A stretch of 64,000 nt of DNA from Nitrospira sp. (GTDB lineage Bacteria; Nitrospirota; Nitrospiria; Nitrospirales; UBA8639), in the NCBI GenBank assembly GCA_024760505.1, contig CP058931.1, forward strand, positions 1,932,001 to 1,996,000, in the 5' to 3' direction. Shown piece after piece: positions 23,496 to 32,554 of this stretch (within the stretch, counting starts at the first letter, position 1; every line of letters begins with the position of its first letter). The notes under the pieces are model-generated. The model had not been told where the DNA came from. It was given only the letters and a program-made list of their open reading frames with translations, and made no database searches. Both the position numbers and the translations under genes were made by a program.

Positions 23496-24431
23496 CTACT
23501 TCACTGCCGTTTTGGCGCGGGCCATCATGCGACAAAAGGAGCAGGTTCCCGCAGTCGTGGGTTGGCTGCACACGCTACAGGGTTGCAAGGTGGTTTGGTC
23601 GATCTGGCTCATAGATGGAGCCACAGAGGACGATTTCTCCTGTCTATCAAGGAATCCCCAATAAAACCGTTGCTTGGTTCCCGGGGATTCCGCTTCTAAG
23701 CGATTAAGCGCGTCTTTATATACTAACATCTTTGCGCCTTTGGCCATTGGGCATTCTTCGACTAAATAGTCAATCCGGTTAACCACGGCATAGGCGGCAA
23801 TTTCCCGTTCGGTCATGCGGTAGAGCGGTTTCACTTTTTTCGCAAAACCTTCTACGGAGGCGGGAAGGCTTGGCGACTGTTTCTGCAAATATTCCTCCTG
23901 CCATTGCAGGACATTGCCCAGAAGTCTGGCCGCTTCATCATCTAAATTATGGCCGGTGGCCATCACGTCGTAGTGATTTTGCCAGGCCACCCGATTAAAC
24001 TGATACCGTTTAATCGTGCCACAGGCTGAGCATGTGGGGCGCTTGATCAGATTAGCTAATTCTTTAATCCCGGCTCCCGCATCTTCTTCCACGGTATGAA
24101 TCGTCAGTTGGGATCCGCAGGGTTCAGCCACCACTTTGGCAAACTGTTCGACTTTTTCTTTTGACCGGCTGGAATAACCCGGAATGCCTAAATCAACATA
24201 CAAGGCATCGACCCGATAGCCTAATTTCAGGAGAATTTCCCAAAGGGTCAGGCTGTCTTTTCCTCCGGAAACGGCAACCAGAACGCGATCTTCAGGGGCA
24301 AACATCTGTTGAGCCTTAATGGCTCGTTGCACCTGGGTTCGGACAAATTCAGTGAGACAGTCCCCACAAAACGCCGTATTGTGCCTTGATAGTCCCAGCA
24401 CCGCCCGTTTTGGACATTTTCGGCAGCGCAT
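23496..24431 (-). CDS. ttuA: TtuA/Ncs6-type tRNA 2-thiolation enzyme (PP-loop ATPase)
   Basis: The product is 311 residues from the ATG at 24431, with GGAGGG upstream inside the preceding gene's end. The N-terminal zinc finger is C3-x2-C6 plus C22-x2-C25. The ATP-binding PP-loop is VAVSGGKDSL. PTCSACGTIKR and EECPMAKGAK supply the three cysteines that hold the 4Fe-4S cluster in TtuA. A C-terminal zinc finger (CSVCSQPTTAGTCSFC) completes the TtuA/Ncs6 plan. TtuA thiolates m5U54 in tRNA of thermophiles; Ncs6 thiolates U34. Which position this one modifies is not decided by sequence. It follows the ubiquitin-like gene by 4 bases. Confidence 0.84.
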   Translation of the reverse strand: MRCRKCPKRAVLGLSRHNTAFCGDCLTEFVRTQVQRAIKAQQMFAPEDRVLVAVSGGKDSLTLWEILLKLGYRVDALYVDLGIPGYSSRSKEKVEQFAKVVAEPCGSQLTIHTVEEDAGAGIKELANLIKRPTCSACGTIKRYQFNRVAWQNHYDVMATGHNLDDEAARLLGNVLQWQEEYLQKQSPSLPASVEGFAKKVKPLYRMTEREIAAYAVVNRIDYLVEECPMAKGAKMLVYKDALNRLEAESPGTKQRFYWGFLDRQEKSSSVAPSMSQIDQTTLQPCSVCSQPTTAGTCSFCRMMARAKTAVK

Positions 24432-24435
24432 GAGT

Positions 24436-24630
24436 TTACCCTCCGGATATGACCGGGCGGATTTCAATGCTATCCCCATCCGCCACGGTTTCGTCTTCGG
24501 TCATGAGATCCTGCCCGCGTATGATCAAGAAAGCCTCAGGGATTAAATTAAGTTCTTTAAAAATGTCGGCAACCCGTTTGGGGCCTTGGATGATCAGGTC
24601 ACGGGTGGGATGGCTAAGATGGACTTTCAT
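24436..24630 (-). CDS. ttuB: Ubiquitin-like sulfur carrier (TtuB/MoaD/ThiS family)
   Basis: The 64-residue beta-grasp protein ends in SGG, the diglycine tail that is adenylated and turned into a thiocarboxylate. DIFKELNLIPEAFLIIRGQD and then DGDSIEIRPVISGG match the family. Being four bases upstream of the TtuA-like gene, it most likely hands sulfur to it. ThiS- or MoaD-like service to thiamine or molybdopterin pathways is the alternative, but no such genes are adjacent. The E1-like activating enzyme is not in this window. Confidence 0.83.
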   Translation of the reverse strand: MKVHLSHPTRDLIIQGPKRVADIFKELNLIPEAFLIIRGQDLMTEDETVADGDSIEIRPVISGG

Positions 24631-24871
24631 AGGTTTGAATCATAAAGACAGGTTCATGGGATTGGCAACTGATTAAATTATGCGACTTTTTGTCTCCGCC
24701 CGAGGAAAAATTTTTATTTCTTCACGGCAAGTCCGTTTGTCGAACAACCTAGTGGGCCATAATCTAGAGTGAAGGGAAGACCTGTGATAGGATGCAGGTA
24801 CTTACCGTTTTCACAATTGAAAACCCGTCACGCGAGATAGCTCACTTATTATGGATAACGAAGGAGCAAGA

Positions 24872-26962
24872 ATGAAACCCGCATGCGATTCCCTGGACCA
24901 GCTTTGTATTAACACCATTCGCACCTTATCGATGGATGCGGTACAAGCCGCAAACTCCGGGCATCCCGGTACCCCGATGGCTTTGGCTCCTGTCGCCTAT
25001 TGGCTCTGGAATCGAATCTTGCGTTCTGATCCGGACGATCCCATCTGGCCGAATCGTGACCGGTTTGTTCTCTCAGCCGGACATGCGTCAATGTTGCTCT
25101 ATTCCCTGTTGCATCTCTGTGGCGTGAAATCGGTGAACGGGCAATATGAGCAATTGGGTGAGCTTTCGGTGACGTTGGAGGATATTAAACGGTTCCGGCA
25201 ATTAGAGAGTAAATGCCCTGGTCATCCTGAGTATCGTTGGACATCGGGGATCGAAACGACGACCGGTCCATTAGGTCAGGGCGTCGCAACCAGTGTCGGC
25301 ATGGCGATTGCGCAACGATGGATGGCCGAGTATTTCAATCGTCCGGATTTTGAAATGTTTAACTATAATGTGTATGCCATTTGTGGTGATGGGTGTTTGA
25401 TGGAAGGAGTGTCCTCTGAAGCGGCATCTCTTGCCGGACACCTCAAATTGTCGAATCTCTGTTGGATCTATGACAACAATAAGATCACGATTGAAGGCCC
25501 TACGGACTTGGCCTTTAGCGAAGATGTGGCTACCAGATTTATCGCCTACGGTTGGAATGTGACCCGTGTGGGTGATGCGAATGATCTCAAGATGCTGGAT
25601 CGCGCTTTTGGGACGTTTGTAAAGGAATCAGAGCGTCCGACTCTGATCATTGTCGATAGCCATATTGGCTATGGAGCTCCGAATAAACAGGACACGCATT
25701 CGGCTCATGGGGAACCCTTGGGTGAAGAAGAAATCCGGTTAGCCAAACGCTATTATGGTTGGCCGGAAGACGCACGGTTTCTTGTGCCCGATGAGGTACC
25801 GGCTCATTTTCAACAGGGTATCGGGAAACGGGGCAAAGAGTTGCGGAGCGGGTGGATGGCCCGATTTGCAGACTATCAAGCCAAATATCCCGAATTGGCG
25901 GGCCACTTGTATCAAATGCAACATAGACAATTGCCCGATGGCTGGGACCGTAAAGTTCCTGTTTTCCCGCCTGATGCCAAGGGGCTTGCCGGGCGGGAAG
26001 TGTCGGGAATCGTGTTGAATGCCCTGGCGGCCGCTATTCCCTGGTTTTTCGGAGGGGCCGCAGACCTGGCTCCATCCACGAAGACTCGATTAACTTTTGA
26101 GGGGGCCGGGGATTTGACCGGCAGCAATCCATCAGGACGGAATATCCATTTTGGGGTTCGGGAGCATGCGATGGGCGCTATTTTGAATGGCCTGTCTTTG
26201 TCAAAAGTTCGCCCCTATGGCTCAGGATTTCTCATCTTTAGCGATTATGCCAGACCGGCTATCCGGTTAAGTGCCTTGATGGAAATTCCCGTCGTGCATA
26301 TCTTTACTCATGATTCCATTGGGGTCGGGGAAGATGGACCGACTCACCAGCCCATTGAACAAATTTCTTCCCTTCGCGCAATTCCCGGGTTAATGGTGTT
26401 TCGCCCTGGAGATGCCAACGAAATTGCCGAAGCGTGGAAGGTGATTATGGAGTTGCGGCACGAACCGGTGATTATGATCGTCTCGCGGCAGGCCATTCCC
26501 ACATTGGATCGCATGAAATATGCGTCAGCGTCGGGCGTGGCCAAAGGCGCCTATGTATTGGCGGACCCTCCAGATGGGTGCCCCGAGGTCTTATTGCTCG
26601 GAACGGGAAGTGAGGTACCCTTGTGCGTGCAAGCCCATGAGCAATTGGCGCTTGAAGGGATAAAAAGTCGGGTCGTCAGTATGCCTTCCTGGGAATTGTT
26701 CGAACAACAATCGGAAGACTATCGACGTTCGGTTATTCCCCCCGATGTCACCGCGCGGGTATCGGTCGAGCAAGCCTCTGTCTTTGGATGGGGAAACTAT
26801 GTCGGAACGCAGGGCCATTCGATAGGGATGAAATCGTTCGGCGCCTCGGCTCCGCTCAAGGAATTAGCTAAAAAATTTGGTTTTACGGTTGAGCATGTGG
26901 TGGCAGCGGCCAAGGCGCAGATTGCACGGCATCAAGCTCATGCCATCACCGCTGACCGCTAA
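24872..26962 (+). CDS. tkt: Transketolase
   Basis: The product is 696 residues from the ATG at 24872, chosen because AAGGAG lies 6-7 bases upstream; the ATG at 24851 has none. Signatures are CINTIRTLSMDAVQAANSGHPG at the start, the TPP motif GDGCLMEGVSSEAASLAG with DNN further on, and EDGPTHQPIEQISSLRAIPG in the PYR domain. It moves two-carbon units between sugar phosphates in the non-oxidative pentose-phosphate route. Length is normal. It is followed 27 bases later by Tal-Pgi on the same strand, forming an operon. Confidence 0.96.
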   Translation: MKPACDSLDQLCINTIRTLSMDAVQAANSGHPGTPMALAPVAYWLWNRILRSDPDDPIWPNRDRFVLSAGHASMLLYSLLHLCGVKSVNGQYEQLGELSVTLEDIKRFRQLESKCPGHPEYRWTSGIETTTGPLGQGVATSVGMAIAQRWMAEYFNRPDFEMFNYNVYAICGDGCLMEGVSSEAASLAGHLKLSNLCWIYDNNKITIEGPTDLAFSEDVATRFIAYGWNVTRVGDANDLKMLDRAFGTFVKESERPTLIIVDSHIGYGAPNKQDTHSAHGEPLGEEEIRLAKRYYGWPEDARFLVPDEVPAHFQQGIGKRGKELRSGWMARFADYQAKYPELAGHLYQMQHRQLPDGWDRKVPVFPPDAKGLAGREVSGIVLNALAAAIPWFFGGAADLAPSTKTRLTFEGAGDLTGSNPSGRNIHFGVREHAMGAILNGLSLSKVRPYGSGFLIFSDYARPAIRLSALMEIPVVHIFTHDSIGVGEDGPTHQPIEQISSLRAIPGLMVFRPGDANEIAEAWKVIMELRHEPVIMIVSRQAIPTLDRMKYASASGVAKGAYVLADPPDGCPEVLLLGTGSEVPLCVQAHEQLALEGIKSRVVSMPSWELFEQQSEDYRRSVIPPDVTARVSVEQASVFGWGNYVGTQGHSIGMKSFGASAPLKELAKKFGFTVEHVVAAAKAQIARHQAHAITADR

Positions 26963-26989
26963 CTTCATCCTTTCAAGGAGAATCTCACC

Positions 26990-29851
26990 ATGAATCCACT
27001 CGTCCAACTTCGTGAGATGGGGCAAAGTCCCTGGTACGACTATATTCGTCGGGGTTTGATTACCTCTGGGGACCTTCAGGCGCTTATTGAGAAGGACGGT
27101 CTTATGGGCATGACCTCGAATCCCTCGATTTTTGAAAAAGCGATTGCGGGGAGTGCGGACTATGATGAAGCGATTGCACAAGTCGCGTCGCAGGTGACGA
27201 GCGTCAAACAGATTTATGAGGGAGTAGCCATTCAAGACATCCAGGATGCAGCCGATCTCATGCGGCCGGTCTATGAGACCTCGGATGGTCGTGATGGCTA
27301 TGTGAGCTTGGAGGTCTCTCCGGATTTGGCTTTTGATACACAAGGCACCATTGATGAAGCGGTCCGTTTGTGGCAAACCGTGGGCCGGGACAATGTCATG
27401 ATTAAAGTGCCTGGAACCCCTCAGGGGTTACCCGCCATTGAGGAGCTTCTGTCCCAAGGCATCAATATCAATGTCACTCTTTTATTCAGTGTGGTGGTAT
27501 ATGAGCAGGTGGCCTGGAGTTATATCCGTGGGTTGAAACGGTTGGCGGCGCATAGAGGGAATTTGCATCGTATTGCCTCGGTGGCCAGTTTTTTCGTCAG
27601 TCGAATTGATACTCTGATTGATAAAAAATTAGACGCAAAAATTTCAAAAGAATCCCGTCCTGCCCAACGAGCGATGCTGGAAGGTCTTCTGGGAAAGGTC
27701 GCCATTGCCAATGCCAAGCTGGCCTATCAAATTTTTCAGGAAGTCTTTGCGAGCTCCGAATTTCAACCCCTCAAAGCAGAAGGCGCACGAGTCCAGCGGG
27801 TCCTTTGGGCGAGCACCGGGACGAAAAACCCCAAATACCCGGATACCTATTATGTTGATAATCTCATCGGTCCGGATACCGTGAACACGATGCCTGAAGC
27901 GACGTTTACAGCTTTCCGAACGCACGGAACCGTGAAGAATACGATTCAGGAGGGCCTCGCTGAAGCGAAAATAACCATGCAGCAGTTGGCCGAGGCTGGA
28001 ATCTCAATGGAGGAGGTCACCGACACTCTCCTGAAGGATGGCGCCCAATTATTTTTGGATGCCTTTGATCAATTAATGGGCGTGATTAGCCGGAAACGGG
28101 CCATCATTTTAGGGGAGAAAGTGGACCGGGTGACCTATTCGGTTGGCCCTCTGCAGCCGAAGATTGACGCGGCGCTCAAAGAATTTCAGCATACCAATCT
28201 GGTTCGCCGTTTGTGGAGTAAAGATCCTACGGTCTGGCATCACGATCCCGCTCATCAGGAGATCATTCGGAATGCCTTGGGGTGGTTGCGAATCACAGAA
28301 CAACAACTTTCCTCGATACCCCGATTGCTGGCTTTGGCAAAAGAGATCAAAGAAGCGGGGTTTCAACATGTTCTGATCCTGGGTATGGGGGGAAGCAGCT
28401 TGTGTCCGGAAGTCTGCCGGATGACCTTTGGCTTAATTCCGGGATATCCCGAATTACATGTTTTGGATAGCACGGTACCTTCGCAGGTGCGGGCATTTGA
28501 GCATCGGGTCGAATTGGCAAAAACGTTGTGTGTGGTAGCCAGTAAATCGGGATCTACAACCGAACCCCTCGTGTTTCAAAAATATTTCTTTGAGCGTATG
28601 CGGCAGGTTGTCGGGGAGAAGGCGGGCAATCATTTTGTGGCCATTACCGACCCTGGCTCGTTGTTGGAGCAAATGGCCAAGGAGCTGCGATTCCGACATA
28701 TTTTGCCTGGTGTTCCAGAAATTGGCGGGCGATATTCGGCTCTCTCGAATTTTGGTATGGTCCCTGCGGCTTTGATGGGCGTGAATATTGAGCATTTCTT
28801 GTATCGGGCGGAACGCATGCGTCATTCCTGTGGGGCCAGTGTGCCTCCTCAGGATAATCCAGGTGTGATCCTCGGGACGGTCCTGGGCATGTGTGCCAAG
28901 GCTGGAAAGGACAAGCTGACGTTTGTGACCTCGCCGGCACTATGGGATCTGGGTGCGTGGTTAGAACAATTGGTGGCTGAAAGCACGGGGAAAGAAGGAA
29001 AGGGAATTATTCCCATTGATGGGGAATCGTTAGGAGACCCTGAGGTCTACGACCAGGACCGGGTCTTTGCCTATATCCGATATGAACAAGGAATTGATGT
29101 CACCCAGGAAGCTAAAGTAAAGGCACTTGAGGCAGCCGGGTATCCGGTGATTCGCATTAACGTCGCCGACCTGATTAATCTTGGTGAGCAATTTTTCTTA
29201 TGGGAAATGGCGACGGCGGTGGCCGGAGCTTTGTTAGAGATTAATGCGTTCGATCAGCCAAACGTTCAGGAAAGTAAAGATTACACAAAGAAATATTTAG
29301 AAGCCTTCACCCGGAACGGCACCTTCCCGGATTCCCCCTCTTTCCTTACTGATGGCAATGTGACCGTCTATACCGATGAACAGAACGCCTCTGTCCTCAA
29401 AGGCAAGGCTTCCTTGGAAGCCGTGCTGGGCGCGCATCTCGCTCGTATCCAATCAGGTGATTATTTTGCCATCAATGCCTACGTGGAACGTACCGATCCG
29501 GTTCATGCAATTTTTCAACGCATGCGCACCAACATTCGTGAGAACAAACAGGTAGCAACCACGTTAGGATATGGCCCACGATTTCTCCATTCCACGGGGC
29601 AATTGCATAAGGGTGGACCCAATTCTGGAGTTTTTATTCAGGTGACATGCGATGATCGGGAGGATCTTCCCATTCCTGGTGAACCATATTCGTTTGGCGT
29701 GTTGAAAGCCGCGCAAGCATTGGGCGATATGCAAAGCCTGAGCAGTCGTCACCGACGGGTCATTCGTCTCCATCTAGAGGCCGATGTTGAAAAGGGGTTG
29801 GCTCGCCTGGAGCAATTGATTGAAGCCAGCATCGGTTCGCATGCTCACTAG
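26990..29851 (+). CDS. Bifunctional transaldolase / glucose-6-phosphate isomerase
   Basis: The 953-residue natural fusion has AAGGAG before its ATG. Residues 1-370 are transaldolase: MTSNPSIFEKAI, then DNVMIKVPGTPQGLPAI with the Schiff-base lysine. From about 385 it is glucose-6-phosphate isomerase: ILGMGGSSLCPEV, SKSGSTTEPLVF (sugar-phosphate binding) and a C-terminal LHKGGPNSGVF block. Such fusions are known from several bacteria and join pentose-phosphate carbon shuffling to glycolytic F6P/G6P exchange. The downstream opposite-strand genes Zwf and Gnd supply the oxidative branch, so the locus encodes a near-complete cycle. Confidence 0.94.
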   Translation: MNPLVQLREMGQSPWYDYIRRGLITSGDLQALIEKDGLMGMTSNPSIFEKAIAGSADYDEAIAQVASQVTSVKQIYEGVAIQDIQDAADLMRPVYETSDGRDGYVSLEVSPDLAFDTQGTIDEAVRLWQTVGRDNVMIKVPGTPQGLPAIEELLSQGININVTLLFSVVVYEQVAWSYIRGLKRLAAHRGNLHRIASVASFFVSRIDTLIDKKLDAKISKESRPAQRAMLEGLLGKVAIANAKLAYQIFQEVFASSEFQPLKAEGARVQRVLWASTGTKNPKYPDTYYVDNLIGPDTVNTMPEATFTAFRTHGTVKNTIQEGLAEAKITMQQLAEAGISMEEVTDTLLKDGAQLFLDAFDQLMGVISRKRAIILGEKVDRVTYSVGPLQPKIDAALKEFQHTNLVRRLWSKDPTVWHHDPAHQEIIRNALGWLRITEQQLSSIPRLLALAKEIKEAGFQHVLILGMGGSSLCPEVCRMTFGLIPGYPELHVLDSTVPSQVRAFEHRVELAKTLCVVASKSGSTTEPLVFQKYFFERMRQVVGEKAGNHFVAITDPGSLLEQMAKELRFRHILPGVPEIGGRYSALSNFGMVPAALMGVNIEHFLYRAERMRHSCGASVPPQDNPGVILGTVLGMCAKAGKDKLTFVTSPALWDLGAWLEQLVAESTGKEGKGIIPIDGESLGDPEVYDQDRVFAYIRYEQGIDVTQEAKVKALEAAGYPVIRINVADLINLGEQFFLWEMATAVAGALLEINAFDQPNVQESKDYTKKYLEAFTRNGTFPDSPSFLTDGNVTVYTDEQNASVLKGKASLEAVLGAHLARIQSGDYFAINAYVERTDPVHAIFQRMRTNIRENKQVATTLGYGPRFLHSTGQLHKGGPNSGVFIQVTCDDREDLPIPGEPYSFGVLKAAQALGDMQSLSSRHRRVIRLHLEADVEKGLARLEQLIEASIGSHAH

Positions 29852-30046
29852 GAACCTGTCGGACTTCGGATGAGTCAACCGCACATGGGCCAAGCGATCC
29901 ATATTTCGCCCTGGATCCCCAACGTTCGACTGGCTCCTAGTCACGCTCAGGTATGAGGACGTTGAATCGGTTTGGTGGACAGGGGAGCGGGGATACTCTT
30001 CTCCCGTCGCGTCATTTGTGCGAGAAAAATTAAGAGCAGGAATGGC

Positions 30047-31597
30047 CTAGATTTTTCGCCAATGGTGCCCGCCTGCATGAATCAGTCGATCGGCTTCGAG
30101 GGGCCCCCAGCTACCGGCGGGATATTCGGGTAACCATTTGGTTTCATATGCACTCCACCCTTCGAGAATATCCGTGACCCATTTCCACGAAGCCTCAACG
30201 GCATCCCGACGCATGAACAAGGACGTATCCCCCGCCATGACATCCAACAGCAATCGTTCATAGGCTTCCGGGGAAGGCGCCTTAAAGGCATCACCGTAGT
30301 GAAAGTCCATATCAACCGGATGCGTTTGGGCTTTAGTCCCCGGTACTTTGGAAATAATGCGAAGGGCCATGCCCTCTTCGGGTTGAATACGAAGCGTGAG
30401 CAGATTCGGAGCCTGGGGAATTTGCGGATTGGCATTAAATAAAATCTGGGGAATGTCCTTGAATTGGACGGCGATTTCGCTGGCGCGCGTCGGCATGGCT
30501 TTCCCCGTGCGAATATAGAATGGCACTCCGGCCCAGCGCCAGTTTTCCACAAAAACTTTTAAGGCCACATATGTTTCCGTGGTGGAGTCCGGTTGAACCC
30601 CTTCCTCTCGTCGATAGCCCGGGACTTCCTGGCCCTTGATGTTGCCATGGGCATACTGGGCGCGAACAGTCATCTTTTCGACGTCTTGTCCGCGAATTGG
30701 GCGCAGTCCCCGTAACACATCCATTCGAGCATTCCGTACTACATCCGGATCCAGTGAGTAGGGGGGCTCCATCGCGATCAGGCAGAGCAGTTGCAAAATA
30801 TGATTTTGCACCATGTCTCGAAGGGCTCCTGCCCCCTCATAGTAGGTGGCTCGGGTTCCAAGGGTGACGGCTTCGCTGACGGTCAATTGCACGTGGTCGA
30901 TATATTTATGGTTCCATAGCGGTTCAAAAATGGAGTTGGCAAACCGCATGACCATAATATTCTGGACGGTCTCCTTCCCCAGATAATGATCGATGCGATA
31001 AATTTGCGATTCATCGAAGACATTCCCGATGGCCGTATTAATCGCTCGGGCAGAAGACAAATCGTGTCCAATCGGTTTTTCCACAATGACCCGGGAGTAC
31101 GTGTCCGCTTGGTCAGGGACGGCCACTAACCCGGCCTTCTGGAGCCCCTCGCATGCGGGTGCAAAGGAGGTTGGCGGGATGGCTAAATAAAAAATACGAT
31201 TGCCGGGTAGTTTGAAGGGTGCCTCAATGTCTTTCAGCCGGTTCCGGATTTTCCCGTAATAGTCGGAGGCGGAAATATCTCCTGCGCAATAAAATAATCG
31301 ACTTTGAAATGTTTTCCACTTGTCGGGTTCGAGCGTTTGCCGGGAAAATTGTTCAATGCCCTCACGGGCAATTCCGCGAAAAGCCTCATCCGAAAGAGGC
31401 TTCCGGCCTAATCCCAGTACGGCGAAATTGTCCGGTAACAAGCCGTCCAGGAGGAGGTTGTAAAGGGCCGGCAGAAGTTTACGCTGGGTCAGATCGCCCG
31501 AGGCACCGAAAATAACAATCGTGCACGATTGAGTCGCTGCGGTACGGTTGGTCGTGACGGGGGCTTCGGTTCCAGGAGAAGGTTCATTCGGTGACAT
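30047..31597 (-). CDS. zwf: Glucose-6-phosphate 1-dehydrogenase
   Basis: The 516-residue protein has the coenzyme fingerprint GASGDLTQRKLLPAL and the active-site signature RIDHYLGKETVQN with its catalytic His region. VEKPIGHD is also present. It oxidises glucose 6-phosphate to the lactone, making NAD(P)H. The first 25 residues are a low-complexity PT-rich tail. It is the second gene of a minus-strand group that begins with GH15 and Gnd; Gnd ends just 21 bases upstream of its start. A 6-phosphogluconolactonase gene is not visible in the window. Its 3' end faces the Tal-Pgi gene. Confidence 0.95.
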   Translation of the reverse strand: MSPNEPSPGTEAPVTTNRTAATQSCTIVIFGASGDLTQRKLLPALYNLLLDGLLPDNFAVLGLGRKPLSDEAFRGIAREGIEQFSRQTLEPDKWKTFQSRLFYCAGDISASDYYGKIRNRLKDIEAPFKLPGNRIFYLAIPPTSFAPACEGLQKAGLVAVPDQADTYSRVIVEKPIGHDLSSARAINTAIGNVFDESQIYRIDHYLGKETVQNIMVMRFANSIFEPLWNHKYIDHVQLTVSEAVTLGTRATYYEGAGALRDMVQNHILQLLCLIAMEPPYSLDPDVVRNARMDVLRGLRPIRGQDVEKMTVRAQYAHGNIKGQEVPGYRREEGVQPDSTTETYVALKVFVENWRWAGVPFYIRTGKAMPTRASEIAVQFKDIPQILFNANPQIPQAPNLLTLRIQPEEGMALRIISKVPGTKAQTHPVDMDFHYGDAFKAPSPEAYERLLLDVMAGDTSLFMRRDAVEASWKWVTDILEGWSAYETKWLPEYPAGSWGPLEADRLIHAGGHHWRKI

Positions 31598-31618
31598 GTC
31601 GACCTCGCAAGAATCCGG

Positions 31619-32512
31619 TTATGGTCGGACGCTATGTCCGCCAAAAGCCTTCCGCAGGGCTGCTAACATTTTTTCCGCGAAGGAGGTATCCTGCCGCGAG
31701 CGGAATCGGGTGAATAAAGCGGTCGTCAGGGTAGGAACCGGTACGTCTTTTTCAATGGCATCCATTATCATCCACCGTCCCTCGCCGGAATCCTGTACGT
31801 AGCCTTGTAATTGTTCCAGCTTAGGATCCTTTTTGAGCGCTCCGGCGGCGAGTTCAAGCAGCCAGGATCTGACCACACTGCCATGCATCCAGAGATCGGC
31901 GATTGTGGCGAGATTCAAGTTATAGTCACTCTTGGACATAAGTTCGAACCCTTCCGCGTATCCCTGCATCATACTGTATTCAATGCCATTGTGAACCATC
32001 TTCACATAATGACCAGCGCCATGTCCCCCGACATGGGCCCATCCATTTTCCGGAGCCAAGGTTGTGAAGATCGGGGCTAATCGCTTGACGGGTTCCTGTT
32101 TCCCACCGACCATCAAGCAATAGCCGATTTGCAACCCCCAAATACCCCCACTGGTTCCGGCATCAATATATTGGATGCCACGGGTGTGAAGGTCGGCTGC
32201 GCGGCGAACGTCATCATGAAATTTCGTATTGCCTCCATCGATGATGATATCGTTGGCCTCCAAGATTTTTCCGAGATGTTGTACGGTCTCTTCGGTGGGT
32301 TGACCTGAGGGGACCATGACCCAGACGACTCGCGGCTTGGGTAATTTGGTGATCAGGTCTTCCAAGGATGAAGATGGATTCGCCCCTTTTGTTTCGGCCT
32401 CACTGATCAGGGCGGGGGACCGGTCGTAGGCAACGACCCGATGTCCTCCCTGGCTTAACCGGGTGACCATGTTCATTCCCATTTTGCCAAGTCCAATGAA
32501 ACCGATATCCAT
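31619..32512 (-). CDS. gnd: 6-phosphogluconate dehydrogenase, decarboxylating (short YqeC/GndA type)
   Basis: The 297-residue protein is of the short class, which is often NAD-preferring. It has IGFIGLGKMGMNMV (cofactor loop), GGNTKFHDD, DAGTSGGIWGLQIGY (substrate loop) and KMVHNGIEYSMMQ with the catalytic lysine. It turns 6-phosphogluconate into ribulose 5-phosphate and CO2. The tandem order GH15-gnd-zwf on one strand with short gaps suggests one transcript. Confidence 0.95.
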   Translation of the reverse strand: MDIGFIGLGKMGMNMVTRLSQGGHRVVAYDRSPALISEAETKGANPSSSLEDLITKLPKPRVVWVMVPSGQPTEETVQHLGKILEANDIIIDGGNTKFHDDVRRAADLHTRGIQYIDAGTSGGIWGLQIGYCLMVGGKQEPVKRLAPIFTTLAPENGWAHVGGHGAGHYVKMVHNGIEYSMMQGYAEGFELMSKSDYNLNLATIADLWMHGSVVRSWLLELAAGALKKDPKLEQLQGYVQDSGEGRWMIMDAIEKDVPVPTLTTALFTRFRSRQDTSFAEKMLAALRKAFGGHSVRP

Positions 32513-32554
32513 ATGCGATCCTCCTGTGATGTCGAGTGGTGGTCCTTTCAGTCG

